A stretch of DNA of 64,000 nucleotides. Source: Petroclostridium sp. X23. Its GTDB lineage: Bacteria > Bacillota > Clostridia > SK-Y3. How positions within the stretch are numbered: position 1 is the stretch's first letter; the number at the start of each line of letters is the position of its first letter. Location: positions 1,177,051 to 1,241,050 of the forward strand of contig NZ_CP124862.1 of the NCBI RefSeq assembly GCF_030013905.1, written 5' to 3'. Made by a program: the position numbers and the translations under genes. This document shows, piece by piece, positions 7,927 to 17,082 of this stretch. The notes below the pieces were generated by a model. That model had not been told where the DNA came from, did not search any database, and was given only the letters and a program-made list of their open reading frames with translations.

Positions 7927-8166
7927 ATTTATTCCTCCTTAATGCTTTATTATTATATTATTATTTACCACCTTATTTATAGTTTTAATCAAGTTTTGAT
8001 TGCGTATTTTTAAAAAAATTTTATCGAAATTAATGTATTCTGCTATACAAAATTTTTTTTAGCATTTTTCATGCTTTTTTATGAATTTTACATTTATTTT
8101 TATCGGTATTTCTGATAACATTGATGGTAACATTAAAATTTCTGACCTTACGAAAGGAGTGTTTTT

Positions 8167-8721
8167 ATGTCCGAACAAATCAGACTAATCGCGCAAAGAA
8201 TTAAGGAACTAAGAGAGATTTCCGGTTGTTCTATTCATGAATTGGCTCAGGAATTTAATATCTCCAACGAATTATATGAACAATATGAAAGCGGAAACAC
8301 AGATATTCCCGTAAGCTTTCTATATGAAATCGCAAATAAGTTCAATGTTGAACTATCCGCCATCCTTACAGGAGATGCACCCAAGCTACATACCTATGCA
8401 CTTGTCAGAAAAGACAAAGGTGTCGGTGTTGAAAGAAGAAGACAATATAAATACCAAAGCCTGGCCTATAATTTTATCCATAAAAAAGCTGAGCCGTTTT
8501 TAGTGACTGTTGACCCGTCCCCTGAAGATGCACCCATTTCAATGAATACGCATCCCGGGCAGGAATTCAACTATCTTATTGAGGGCTCATTAAAGATCAT
8601 TATTAATAACCATGAAATTATATTAAACGAAGGTGATTCGCTTTATTTTGATTCCAACTATAAGCATGGTATGAAAGCACTGAACGGCAAACCGGCTAAA
8701 TTTTTAGCTATTATTATTTAA
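8167..8721 (+). CDS. XRE-family regulator with C-terminal cupin domain
   Basis: A 184-residue protein with a clear CGAAAGGAG site. The N-terminal helix-turn-helix (about 5-60) has ELAQEFNISNELYEQYESGN. The C-terminal cupin (about 110-182) includes HPGQEFNYLIEGSLKI and NEGDSLYFDSNYKHG; the cupin metal ligands look only partly conserved, so it may bind a small effector rather than catalyse. It lies 27 bp before an acyl-CoA ligase gene and probably senses that enzyme's substrate or product. XRE-cupin plus AMP-forming ligase is a recurring clostridial gene pair. Confidence 0.88.
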   Translation: MSEQIRLIAQRIKELREISGCSIHELAQEFNISNELYEQYESGNTDIPVSFLYEIANKFNVELSAILTGDAPKLHTYALVRKDKGVGVERRRQYKYQSLAYNFIHKKAEPFLVTVDPSPEDAPISMNTHPGQEFNYLIEGSLKIIINNHEIILNEGDSLYFDSNYKHGMKALNGKPAKFLAIII

Positions 8722-8748
8722 TCACGTTAGATGAGGTGACGTATAAAT

Positions 8749-10407
8749 ATGATGTTAGAAAAGTTTGTTAATCAAGTAGATTTTACTTCTTATGAAGATT
8801 TTATTAAAAATTTCAAAATAAATATTCCGGAAAACTTTAACTTTGCCCATGATGTTGTGGATGAAATCGCTGCTAATACGCCGGACAAGATGGCCTTGGT
8901 ATGGTGTGATGACGCTGGTGAAAATGCCACTTATACTTTTTCTCAGTTAAAATACTATAGCGATAAAACTGCGAATTTTTTCAAATCACTGGGGATCAAA
9001 AAAGGTGACCCGGTCATGCTGGTTTTAAAAGGACGGTTCGAATTTTGGTTTTGTATTCTTGCATTACATAAGATTGGTGCGATTTGTATTCCAGCTACCC
9101 ATTTATTGACTACCAAAGACTATGTTTACCGCAATAATGCTGCAGACATTAAAATGATTGTTTCGGTTTCTGATGATGAAGTCATCCAAAATATTGAAAA
9201 ATCTCAAGAAAAATCACCTACCCTGCTTCATAAGGTGATGCTCAACGGTCATCGTGAAGGTTGGTATAATTTCCATGATGAAATTGAAAAAGCCGGCAGC
9301 AGCTTTGAGAAAGCTACGGGACAAGATATAGTTACCGCTGAAGATATTTCATTGCTTTACTTTACATCCGGTACTACCGGACATCCGAAAATGGTACAAC
9401 ATAACTTTAATTATCCTTTCGGTCATATTGTAACAGCAAAATATTGGCATAATGTTCAGGATAACGGGCTTCACTATACTGTGGCCGACAGCGGCTGGGC
9501 AAAAGCGGTTTGGGGAAAAATCTACGGCCAATGGATTTGCGGCAGTGCCGTCTTTGTATATGATTATGAAAAATTTACCCCAAAAGGACTTTTAGAGGTA
9601 TTGGAAAAATATAAAGTTACTACTTTTTGTGCTCCTCCGACCATCTACAGATTCTTAATTAAAGAAGATTTAAGTAAATATGACTTATCCGGTCTCAAAT
9701 ATTGTACCATTGCAGGCGAGCCCCTAAATCCTGAAATATATAACCAGTTTTTAAAAACGACCGGCATTAAACTGATGGAAGGATTTGGACAAACCGAAAC
9801 CACTTTATCTATTGCTACCTTCCCTTGGATGGAACCGAGACCTGGCTCAATGGGTAAACCATCCCCGGGGTATGACATAGATATTATCGATGAAAATGGC
9901 AATTCCTGCGATGCAGGCCAAGAAGGACAAATTGTGATTAGAACTGATAAAAGACTGCCTACCGGCATGTTTGACGGCTATTACCGTGACGCTGCGCTGA
10001 CACAACGTGTCTGGTATGATGACATTTACTATACCGGTGATATGGCATGGAAAGATGAGGACGGCTATTTCTGGTTTGTAGGCAGATCGGATGACGTCAT
10101 TAAGAGTTCAGGCTACAGAATAGGACCTTTTGAGGTTGAGAGCGCCTTGCTGGAGCATCCCGGCGTAATGGAAACCGCAATCACCGCCGTTCCTGACCCT
10201 ATTAGAGGACAGGTTGTAAAAGCTACGATTGTATTAGCAAAAGGTTATATACCTTCTGAGGAACTAAAAATCGAACTGCAGGAGCATGTTAAAAAGGTTA
10301 CCGCTCCTTATAAATATCCTAGAATCGTGGAGTTTGTTACTGAACTTCCAAAAACCATCAGCGGTAAAATCAGAAGAGTGGAACTTCGAGAAAAAGATTC
10401 CAATTAA
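8749..10407 (+). CDS. AMP-forming acyl-CoA synthetase (medium-chain/acetyl type)
   Basis: A 552-residue ANL-superfamily enzyme. It activates a carboxylate with ATP to an acyl-adenylate and then forms the CoA thioester. Signatures are the P-loop [12 protein letters not shown] (about 202), the A5 motif GFGQTETT (about 344), the hinge region [22 protein letters not shown] (about 425-445) and the C-terminal Lys motif KTISGKIRR. Overall form resembles medium-chain acyl-CoA and archaeal acetyl-CoA synthetases; the acyl substrate is not determined. The ribosome site is GAGGTGA, 9 nt upstream. It follows the XRE-cupin gene and ends at a terminator. Confidence 0.92.
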   Translation: MMLEKFVNQVDFTSYEDFIKNFKINIPENFNFAHDVVDEIAANTPDKMALVWCDDAGENATYTFSQLKYYSDKTANFFKSLGIKKGDPVMLVLKGRFEFWFCILALHKIGAICIPATHLLTTKDYVYRNNAADIKMIVSVSDDEVIQNIEKSQEKSPTLLHKVMLNGHREGWYNFHDEIEKAGSSFEKATGQDIVTAEDISLLYFTSGTTGHPKMVQHNFNYPFGHIVTAKYWHNVQDNGLHYTVADSGWAKAVWGKIYGQWICGSAVFVYDYEKFTPKGLLEVLEKYKVTTFCAPPTIYRFLIKEDLSKYDLSGLKYCTIAGEPLNPEIYNQFLKTTGIKLMEGFGQTETTLSIATFPWMEPRPGSMGKPSPGYDIDIIDENGNSCDAGQEGQIVIRTDKRLPTGMFDGYYRDAALTQRVWYDDIYYTGDMAWKDEDGYFWFVGRSDDVIKSSGYRIGPFEVESALLEHPGVMETAITAVPDPIRGQVVKATIVLAKGYIPSEELKIELQEHVKKVTAPYKYPRIVEFVTELPKTISGKIRRVELREKDSN

Positions 10408-10420
10408 ATAAAAGAAAAGA

Positions 10421-10456
10421 ATAAAATGGTACAGCCCAGGCTGTACTATTTTTATT
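10421..10456. terminator. Bidirectional terminator
   Basis: Stem GTACAGCC/GGCTGTAC with a 2-nt loop, extended by an A-run on the left and a T-run on the right. It lies between the convergent acyl-CoA ligase and YibE/F genes; the YibE/F stop codon overlaps its right edge. Confidence 0.8.
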
Positions 10457-11609
10457 CCTCCTTCAACTCTTGAGCGACGGCTTTTTTGTGCAGAAAACTA
10501 ACATTCATGGTATAGATCCATCCTGCCAGTATCGCAGTGATAGGGGCAACAAGAACAAGTCCGATACTTCCGACTACTGTTCTCATGATTTCTGCAGACA
10601 CAATCTTTAAGTTCATAATTCTTATAAAGCTTGAGTTCTTTGTCATAAACAGCATTAATAGTGTCAAATAGCCACCCGAATATGCCAGCAGCAGTGTCGT
10701 GGTCATAGTACCAATCACCGCTCTTCCCACATTAAACCCTGATTGTATAAGCTCCTTCACACCAATATCAGGTTTTTTCAGCATTACTTCTTCCATTGAA
10801 GCAGCTACGTCCATTGCGATATCCATGGCAGCTCCCGAGGCACCAATAATGATGGCTGTATAAAAAATGTGCCTCATATTCAGGTCCAAGTGCCCGCTAA
10901 TTAAAAGCGTGGCGGCATAAGGCTCGGTTAATCCATCCAGTCTCAGTTTCATTCCAAATAGTATCGTAAGTCCTATGGTTGCGATCATACCGCTCATAGT
11001 ACCTAAAAATGCAGCTAGACCTTTTCTAGTGAATCCGGCGATAGAAAAAATAATAAGAGCAGTTAGTAATGTTAGTACCATCGTACCTAGAATCAAGGGA
11101 TTTTCTCCTTTAAGCAAACCAGGTATAAATAACTTCCATATAACGTATAAACTAGCGATAAAAGAAAATAACGCTTTCAGTCCCGTAATACGGGCATATA
11201 GAACCAGACATAAGACGAACGCACCAAATAGTATTAATTCCCACTGCTGCCGATCCATATCCAATGCCTTAGCATCCCATATTTGATCATTCTTCTCTAA
11301 CAGTGCAACGATAATTTTATCTCCCGGTTTATAGAAATTATCCATTTCCAGATTCCCCAGCATATTATTGGTTGCCTCTGTCTCCCGGTCTTTGTATTTA
11401 CCCTGCAGTACTTTTACTGTGAGCAACTGGTAACCTATACTCGATACATTCGATTGTATGACATTGCTGTTATCTACCTCTATCACAATAGCCTGCGTCT
11501 CCACTACATCTTCGATCTTTTCAGATACTTTAGTATCATCATATATAAATAGTCCAAGAGTAACTGCAATCAATATTATTATAGTTAAAATAGGTATTGC
11601 GTTTTTCAT
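10452..11609 (-). CDS. YibE/F family membrane protein
   Basis: A 385-residue protein. The start at 11609 (MKNAIPILT) follows AGAGGAG; the frame is open upstream but unsupported. One N-terminal helix is followed by an extracytoplasmic beta-rich segment (about 30-125, with VKVLQGKYKDRETEATN and KPGDKIIVAL), then about seven membrane helices bearing the YibE/F pattern (LLISGHLDLNMRHIFYTA, GASGAAMDIAMDVAASMEEV). The family role is unknown; transport of a small molecule is a guess. It lies downstream of the alkaline phosphatase, separated by a perfect 26-bp palindrome. Confidence 0.85.
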   Translation of the reverse strand: MKNAIPILTIIILIAVTLGLFIYDDTKVSEKIEDVVETQAIVIEVDNSNVIQSNVSSIGYQLLTVKVLQGKYKDRETEATNNMLGNLEMDNFYKPGDKIIVALLEKNDQIWDAKALDMDRQQWELILFGAFVLCLVLYARITGLKALFSFIASLYVIWKLFIPGLLKGENPLILGTMVLTLLTALIIFSIAGFTRKGLAAFLGTMSGMIATIGLTILFGMKLRLDGLTEPYAATLLISGHLDLNMRHIFYTAIIIGASGAAMDIAMDVAASMEEVMLKKPDIGVKELIQSGFNVGRAVIGTMTTTLLLAYSGGYLTLLMLFMTKNSSFIRIMNLKIVSAEIMRTVVGSIGLVLVAPITAILAGWIYTMNVSFLHKKAVAQELKEE

Positions 11610-11675
11610 ATCATTAACTCCTCTAAATAGCAGATTTGAAACCAAAAATGATTGCTTCACATAAGAAAATGTTGA

Positions 11676-11701
11676 ATAGCTGGGCTTTAAAGCCCAGCTA
11701 T
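11676..11701. other. Perfect 26-bp palindrome between phoA and yibE/F
   Basis: ATAGCTGGGCTTT and its exact reverse complement meet with no loop. As RNA it would form a tight hairpin, but no T-run follows on either strand, so it is a weak terminator at best. It could end the phosphatase transcript or be an operator. Confidence 0.5.
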
Positions 11702-11751
11702 CAATGTCATTTGATTTACAATATACTTTTTGCTGATACAAATATCACCAA

Positions 11752-13209
11752 TTACTTTATTGCACCTATTTTAAAGCCCATCAGCTCTGCCATGGCCTTC
11801 GCAATTTCAGTATTGTCTTTATATCCGCCGAAGTTAGTCGCTCCAACACCTATAGCAGACATAGGAATAGCTGTACCTGAATGAGCGTAAGTAGTCCATT
11901 GGAGATTTGCTCTTTCCGAAACAGCATGGGTAGCAGCAATCGCAACCTGATTATAACTACCATAGGATGCATCTGATTTAACTTCACTGTCAACCAAGTC
12001 CATAGCTTTAATAATGCTGGCTTTTTCAGCATCAGTCAAATTATCAAGGCCAAGATTTTGTTCAAGATATTTGAAGTATTCTTCTCTATTTGCACCTTTT
12101 TTATAAGCACCGTTTCCATAACTTAGTACGTCTTCTACAGATACTTTAGCATCAAAAAGCTCATCTAACTTTAAGAAATAATTTTTCCCAAAACCTAATC
12201 CCAGACCACCGGTTTCATGGTCACCTACTATTACGATTAAAGTATCATTCGGATGCTTAAGATAGAAATCATATGCAGACTTCACTGATTCATCAAAAGC
12301 AAGAGTGTCCAAAATCGAACCGGCAGCGTCATTAGCATGACAGGCATGGTCAATTCTTCCGCCTTCAATCATCATAAAGAAGCCTTTTTCATATTTGGAT
12401 AATACATCAATACCTTTTTGTGTCATTTGTGCAAGCGTCGGCACATCCAAATTACTGTTAATTCTATCGATATCATAAGGAATATGGGTATCATTTAGTA
12501 AAGCAACAACTTTTTGCTTTCCTTTCGGAGTAAAGTTTAAAAAGCTTTGAGTATCATCCATAGTTGTAAATACATTATAACCTTTATTCAACATCTCGGT
12601 TAAAAGATTTCTATCATCTTTTCTCTTTGATTTTCCCCACTGCCAATTTTGAGGAACAAAATGTCTAAATCCACCACCAGCTATAAAATCTACACCACTC
12701 GCAGCAATATCTTCTGCAATTTCATTCTCATTATCTCTATTTACATTATGAGAAGCAAACGCAGCAGGTGTTGCGTGAGTGATTCTTGTAGTAGAAATCA
12801 GCCCTGTACCCATTCCTTTTTCTTCAGCAGTTTCCATAAGCGTTTTAGTTCTTGTTCCATCAGGAAGCATCGAAATGATTCCGTTATTAGTTTTCATCCC
12901 CGTTGCCAGAGCAGTCCCAGCTGCTGCGGAGTCAGTAACCAGGGTATCACTTGAATGAGTAGTATTGATACCGGCTACCGGAAATGTGTTCATTAATAAT
13001 TTCGTATTTTTGTCTCCGTTTTTTTCTTGTAAATAAAACTCTGCTACCTGTCTTTGAGCTGCACCAAGGCCATCACCGATAAAATAGAACACGTACTTAG
13101 GAGCTTTAGACGCTGCCAACCCGGTACCTGCAGGTATAAAGCAAGCTGCTGCAAATAGTACAAGAACAAGAGCTGCTGCTACTCTAGAAAATACATTTCT
13201 CTTAAACAT
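11752..13209 (-). CDS. phoA: Secreted alkaline phosphatase
   Basis: A 485-residue protein that hydrolyses phosphomonoesters outside the cell to release phosphate. It has an N-terminal signal (about 1-33, ending GTGLAA). Metal ligand Asp46 is in FIGDG, the nucleophile Ser94 in VTDSAAAGTA, and further metal-binding blocks are HATPAAFASHN, RIDHACHAND, VGDHETGG and AHSGTAIPM. The ribosome site AAGGAGG is 7 nt upstream. An upstream array of TTAACA half-sites (13275-13323) marks it as a phosphate-starvation gene. Confidence 0.95.
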   Translation of the reverse strand: MFKRNVFSRVAAALVLVLFAAACFIPAGTGLAASKAPKYVFYFIGDGLGAAQRQVAEFYLQEKNGDKNTKLLMNTFPVAGINTTHSSDTLVTDSAAAGTALATGMKTNNGIISMLPDGTRTKTLMETAEEKGMGTGLISTTRITHATPAAFASHNVNRDNENEIAEDIAASGVDFIAGGGFRHFVPQNWQWGKSKRKDDRNLLTEMLNKGYNVFTTMDDTQSFLNFTPKGKQKVVALLNDTHIPYDIDRINSNLDVPTLAQMTQKGIDVLSKYEKGFFMMIEGGRIDHACHANDAAGSILDTLAFDESVKSAYDFYLKHPNDTLIVIVGDHETGGLGLGFGKNYFLKLDELFDAKVSVEDVLSYGNGAYKKGANREEYFKYLEQNLGLDNLTDAEKASIIKAMDLVDSEVKSDASYGSYNQVAIAATHAVSERANLQWTTYAHSGTAIPMSAIGVGATNFGGYKDNTEIAKAMAELMGFKIGAIK

Positions 13210-13274
13210 TGAATAACCTCCTTAAAATTATGATCGTTTTCTTGTCCTAACAACTACCAAATATATACCAGCGT

Positions 13275-13323
13275 TGTTAAGACAAAATTACTGTTTTGTT
13301 AATGAATGTTAATGAAATGTTAA
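13275..13323 (-). promoter_or_regulatory. Pho box upstream of alkaline phosphatase
   Basis: Read on the minus strand, TTAACA occurs at 13323-13318, 13312-13307, 13302-13297 and 13280-13275. Spacings are 11, 10 and 22 bp. This matches the PhoP binding pattern known from Bacillus (TT[ACT]ACA repeats about 11 bp apart). A TATATT -10 candidate lies about 7 nt downstream of the last copy. It is 66-114 bp upstream of the phoA start. Confidence 0.75.
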
Positions 13324-13378
13324 AATTATGTATTTCCCAAATATAACGTTTTTCATGGCTATATCCCCTTTCTCATTC

Positions 13379-14527
13379 CTATGCAGAAAGACCCGGCTTA
13401 TTTTTATGATGGTAAATGACGTCTTCATAGTCGCCGATTAAGGTATCAAATACGTTTTTCCATGACTTGCTCATCGCATATCTACGTGCCTCTTGCCCCA
13501 TCTGTAATCGTAATTCCTCATTTTCAATCAGCTTTGCAGCTGCCTCTGTAAATTCTTTTACATTTCGCGGACTGCACATTAATCCGTTATATCCGTCAAT
13601 TAAATTATCTTTGATGCCTCCGGCAGCCACACTCACTATCGGAACCCCAGATGCCATAGACTCCATAATAACATTACCAAAGGTCTCTGTGGTTGAAGGA
13701 AACATGAATATATCGGCGGATGCATAGATCTGTGCCAATTCTTCACCCTGCTTGTAGCCGGTAAATATAACGTTGTCCGGCGCTTGTGATTTGTACTGCT
13801 GAAGCATAGGTCCGTCACCGGTAATTAGAAGACTGATTTTACTATAGTAGTTTACATTCAGGTTTTTTAAGCTTTGAAATAAAATGTCAAGATCTTTCTC
13901 GAAAGATACCCTGCCAACGTAAAGCAGTACTATTTTATCATCTACGCCTAAGCTCTTTCTAAATAAACGACTCCTAAAATCTGGCTGAAATACTTGACAA
14001 TCTATCCCCCGGCTCCAAATTCCTAAATTCATAATCCCTTTATTAGACAGCATCTTTCTTGTTTCATTGGAAGGACAAAGATTCTTATGACAGCTGTTGT
14101 GAAACCATCGCATATATTCCCATAACCATTGATCTAAAAAGCCAAGATTGTAATAATCAAGATATTGATTAAAGTTAGTATGATAAGAAGAAAGAATAGG
14201 AATATTATTGGTTCTGCCATATTGAAGTCCGGCAAGTCCCATATTGAATTCAGTAACAATATGAATCAGATCAGGATTAAAATCCTTTAACTTTTTATTC
14301 ATTCTGAAAAAATTCGGAATGGAGATTCTACATTCCGGGTATAAGAAAAACTTGAAGCTTAGAAATCTTTCAACATTATATTTAAAGTAATCCTCTTCCT
14401 CATGGTCAGGTGCCAGTACCAAATGCTCTATGCCTTTTTGATCCAGATATGCGATAAGCCTTGCAAGTGTTTTGGTAACACCATTAATTTGAGGTAAAAA
14501 GGTATCTGTAAAAAATGCTACTTTCAT
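13379..14527 (-). CDS. GT4 glycosyltransferase, probable lipid (diacylglycerol) glycosyltransferase
   Basis: A 382-residue GT-B enzyme of family GT4. The N-terminal Rossmann half opens KVAFFTDTFLPQINGVTKT, and the donor site carries the EX7E motif in ETFGNVIME (about 275). The form resembles SqdX, GDP-mannose-dependent and diacylglycerol glycosyltransferases. Of two adjacent ATGs, the second (14527) has better spacing from GAGGTGG. It starts 9 bp after the PAP2 gene and shares its Pho-box promoter. That context suggests glycolipid synthesis during phosphate limitation. The sugar donor is unknown. Confidence 0.85.
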   Translation of the reverse strand: MKVAFFTDTFLPQINGVTKTLARLIAYLDQKGIEHLVLAPDHEEEDYFKYNVERFLSFKFFLYPECRISIPNFFRMNKKLKDFNPDLIHIVTEFNMGLAGLQYGRTNNIPILSSYHTNFNQYLDYYNLGFLDQWLWEYMRWFHNSCHKNLCPSNETRKMLSNKGIMNLGIWSRGIDCQVFQPDFRSRLFRKSLGVDDKIVLLYVGRVSFEKDLDILFQSLKNLNVNYYSKISLLITGDGPMLQQYKSQAPDNVIFTGYKQGEELAQIYASADIFMFPSTTETFGNVIMESMASGVPIVSVAAGGIKDNLIDGYNGLMCSPRNVKEFTEAAAKLIENEELRLQMGQEARRYAMSKSWKNVFDTLIGDYEDVIYHHKNKPGLSA

Positions 14528-14536
14528 CATCCCACC

Positions 14537-15079
14537 TCACATCACTTGAATAAATAAGAATAGCTTATGAACATAAAACGCAGATGCGAACCCTAATAAT
14601 GTCCCAATTAAAACATCCGTCGGATAATGTACTCCCAAATACATCCTTGATATTCCTACCAAACCGGCGGCTGACAGTGCTAGTACCGTAAATCCGGGAA
14701 AAAGAAATGCTATCGATCCTGCAATTGAAAATGCTGCGGTAGTATGACCGGAAGGAAACGAATAACTATAGAGCCGGATATCAAAAGTATTTACATCATT
14801 GAGTACTTGATGAGGTCTTAACCTGTTTATAATCTTTTTCATGATTTGCACAATAATATGACTGGCTGTCAATGAAGCAGCGATCTCCCATCCCGGGCCG
14901 GTAATACTGCCTTTACTCAAGATGATTATTAGCAGCGCAAAGGATATTGTAACTGCAGCGCTGCCCAGATGTGTAATAACAGGCATGATCTTGTCAAACA
15001 ACTTACACTTGACACCTTCATTAATCATAAAGAACAATCTGATATCTTCCTTTTGAATATATCTTATAAACCTACTCAC
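14537..15079 (-). CDS. PAP2-family membrane phosphatase
   Basis: A 180-residue membrane protein with about five helices and the complete PAP2 triad: K81-x6-R88-P89, PSGH at 109-112, and S144-R145-x5-H151-x3-D155. It dephosphorylates a lipid phosphate such as phosphatidic acid or undecaprenyl diphosphate at the membrane. The start is GTG at 15079, 6 nt after GGGGGAG; the ATG two bases earlier is out of frame and stops at once. It is the first gene of a two-gene operon with the GT4 enzyme, behind a well-formed Pho box. Confidence 0.9.
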   Translation of the reverse strand: MSRFIRYIQKEDIRLFFMINEGVKCKLFDKIMPVITHLGSAAVTISFALLIIILSKGSITGPGWEIAASLTASHIIVQIMKKIINRLRPHQVLNDVNTFDIRLYSYSFPSGHTTAAFSIAGSIAFLFPGFTVLALSAAGLVGISRMYLGVHYPTDVLIGTLLGFASAFYVHKLFLFIQVM

Positions 15080-15153
15080 ATCTTCTCCCCCTTATATATC
15101 AGTGGTAGCTACTATAAAGGTACTATTTTAATTTTAAAAAGATGCTATGCGCC

Positions 15154-15181
15154 TGTTAAGATCATGTTAATAAATGGTTAA
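15154..15181 (-). promoter_or_regulatory. Pho box and promoter of the PAP2-GT4 operon
   Basis: On the minus strand: TTAACC-N5-TTAACA-N5-TTAACA, exactly 11 bp apart (15181, 15170, 15159). The last hexamer is followed by 17 nt and TAAAAT, so the array would occupy the -35 region as in PhoP-activated promoters. It lies 75-102 bp upstream of the PAP2 start. Confidence 0.75.
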
Positions 15182-15187
15182 AACTTA

Positions 15188-15214
15188 ATAAAGCCGGAAA
15201 TCGCTTCCGGCTTT
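15188..15214. terminator. Intrinsic terminator
   Basis: Stem AAGCCGGAA/TTCCGGCTT with a short loop and a T-run on the plus strand (CTTTTCATG). On the minus strand it lies just after the stop codon of the 15223 gene. Confidence 0.75.
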
Positions 15215-15222
15215 TCATGCTT

Positions 15223-15498
15223 CTATCCGCCTTCCCCACCACCAAAAATAGTTGCTCCTGCCTCGAAAGTAAGCGTAAAATTAAGGGTAGTCGTCGGATT
15301 AATATATATGGTAAGTTCTGCTGCAGTGGCTACTCGTCGTGTGCCTGGAGAAAATGCCACATCAAAAGGAATACCTGCTTTTATCAGAAGTGCGATGGCA
15401 GCATTTAATTGGGCAATCTGAACAGTATCTCTACTTAGAAGAGCTAAGAAAATATCACTTGTTAATATTGCCATGACTTCCCTGTTAAACTCAGCCAT
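15223..15498 (-). CDS. Hypothetical protein with Gly-rich tail (91 residues)
   Basis: Starts at 15498 after AGGTAGATGGG. The N-terminal half is helical (MAEFNREVMAILTSDIFLAL, QIAQLNAAIALLIKAG); the C-terminal half looks like beta strands (AELTIYINPTTTLNFTLTF) and ends EAGATIFGGGEGG. No signal peptide is visible. I do not recognise a family. A fragment matching its last strand (FTLTFxAGxT) is found at 22914-22965, so a second copy may once have existed. It is divergent from nothing obvious and stands alone between terminators. Confidence 0.6.
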   Translation of the reverse strand: MAEFNREVMAILTSDIFLALLSRDTVQIAQLNAAIALLIKAGIPFDVAFSPGTRRVATAAELTIYINPTTTLNFTLTFEAGATIFGGGEGG

Positions 15499-15652
15499 CC
15501 CATCTACCTACTTTCTGTATTCTTACAATATTTATTATATGAAAATAACAGAAAATAGTGATTTCTAAGCAAATGAGCTTTTAACAAATCGCAAATGCGC
15601 GCCCCTACCAGCACGCTATGATAAAATTTTGCGCAAAATATCTTGTAAAAAA

Positions 15653-15683
15653 CAAAAAAAGGCAATGAAATGCTTCATTACCT
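15653..15683 (-). terminator. Terminator of the RNA methyltransferase gene
   Basis: Stem AAGGTAATGAA/TTCATTGCCTT (one A-C mismatch) with a 4-nt loop, followed on the minus strand by TTTTTTTG. It lies about 80 bp past the stop codon; the interval holds the ATTAACTATT-type repeat. Confidence 0.65.
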
Positions 15684-15702
15684 TCTTCGCCCGATCATAT
15701 GA

Positions 15703-15768
15703 TATTGTCCATTGTCCAATGTACATTGTCCATTATTAACTATTCACTATTCATTATTAACTATTAGC
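15703..15768. repeat. Low-complexity intergenic repeat (ATTGTCCA / ATTAACTATT units)
   Basis: Tandem near-copies of ATTGTCCA and then TTAACTATT and TCACTATTCA, starting right at the stop codon of the methyltransferase gene. Similar AACTATTAACTATT units overlap the 3' end of the Na/Pi transporter gene at 17071-17095. Such runs recur at gene ends in many Firmicutes; their origin is unclear. Confidence 0.55.
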
Positions 15769-16900
15769 TTCTCCGCGGTTTCGGCCCAAAGTACTGGTGT
15801 AAATCGCATTTTATCATTCCATTATATAGCTTCCGTTTTTTATCTGCATTCTTTCCAAAAAATTTCTCAAACTGCTCATAGGATGTTAGAATATAATATG
15901 ACCATGTATCAAGCTTTTTGAATACTTGACCCATTTGTTTATAAATCTGCTGTATTTCTTTTATATCTCCCAAACGTTCTCCATAGGGCGGATTACATAT
16001 GATACATCCATATTCTCCTTGAACTTTCAGCCCTGATACCGGACACTTGTCAAATGTAATATACTCCTCCACTCCTGCCAAAGAAGCGTTTTCTTTTGAT
16101 AATTCTACCGCTTTCCCATCGATATCCGCTCCATAAATATGAAAATCTGCATCTGTTTTAATGCGGTCATGGGCTTCCCTTCTTGCTTCCCACCATAAAT
16201 TCTTTGGTATCCTCTGCCACTGTTGTGCGATAAATTCTCTTTCCAATCCCGGCGCGATATTCGCTCCGATTAGTGCCGCTTCTATAGGAATTGTCCCTGA
16301 ACCGCAGAAAGGATCGACGAATGCTTTACCCGGTCTCCATACACTTAACATCACCATGGCTGCTGCCAGTGTTTCTCTAAGCGGCGCTTCATTTGCGTTT
16401 TCTCTGTATCCTCTTTTATGCAGACCTTCTCCGCTGGTATCCAGCATTAACGTTACTTTATCTTTTAGTAATGAAAATTGGATTTGATAACGCGACCCTT
16501 TTTCTTCGAACCATGAGGTATTATACTTCTGCTTCAGCTTTTCTACAACTGCTTTCTTAATAATTGATTGGCAGTCGGGAACACTAAAAAGGGTTGACTT
16601 TAAAGAATGGCCTTTTACCGGAAACTCCCCATTCTCCGGAATCCATTCATGCCACGGCAGCGCTTTAGTGCCTTCGAAAAGGGCATCAAATGTTGTTGCT
16701 TGAAACTCCCCGACTTTTATTAATACTCGTTCCGCGGTACGAAGCCATAGATTGGATTTGCACACCGCCATCTCATCACCAACAAAGGTAACTCTTCCAT
16801 CTTCTACTGCAGATGTTTCGTATCCCAGATTTCTTATTTCTTTCGCTGTCAATGCTTCCAATCCGAAAAGTGTTGGAGCAATGAGTTCAAATTGTGTCAT
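15764..16900 (-). CDS. THUMP-domain 23S rRNA guanine-N2 methyltransferase (RlmL/YpsC-like)
   Basis: A 378-residue protein. The start at 16900 (MTQFELIAP) follows AAGGAG; the frame opens 7 codons earlier without a ribosome site. The N-terminal THUMP domain (about 45-155) binds RNA. The methyltransferase domain carries the SAM-binding motif VDPFCGSGTIPIEAA (about 190) and catalytic NPPYGERL (about 300), the N2-guanine type. It most likely modifies 23S rRNA, by analogy with E. coli RlmL N-terminal half and Bacillus YpsC. Confidence 0.9.
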   Translation of the reverse strand: MTQFELIAPTLFGLEALTAKEIRNLGYETSAVEDGRVTFVGDEMAVCKSNLWLRTAERVLIKVGEFQATTFDALFEGTKALPWHEWIPENGEFPVKGHSLKSTLFSVPDCQSIIKKAVVEKLKQKYNTSWFEEKGSRYQIQFSLLKDKVTLMLDTSGEGLHKRGYRENANEAPLRETLAAAMVMLSVWRPGKAFVDPFCGSGTIPIEAALIGANIAPGLEREFIAQQWQRIPKNLWWEARREAHDRIKTDADFHIYGADIDGKAVELSKENASLAGVEEYITFDKCPVSGLKVQGEYGCIICNPPYGERLGDIKEIQQIYKQMGQVFKKLDTWSYYILTSYEQFEKFFGKNADKKRKLYNGMIKCDLHQYFGPKPRRS

Positions 16901-17033
16901 ATTATTTCTCCTTAAGTTCATGTTGTATGTAAAAGTATAATGTTACTGATATAGTTTTTCTAATTATAATATTATCTAATTAGTATTTCAAGAATACAAA
17001 ACCACTTTATTTATTATATCCCTAATCAATAAT

Positions 17034-17066
17034 AAAAACCTTCGAATGAAACTTCAAAGGTTTTTA
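17034..17066 (-). terminator. Terminator of the Na/Pi cotransporter gene
   Basis: AAAACCTT...AAGGTTTT arms with an internal GAA/TTC extension; TTTTTATT follows on the minus strand. It lies 17 bp past the stop codon. Confidence 0.65.
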
Positions 17067-17082
17067 TCCAATATTCTAACTA

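Noticed and set aside
11676..11701. Strong terminator of phoA
   Set aside because: The palindrome has no loop and no T-run, so I kept it as an unexplained palindrome.
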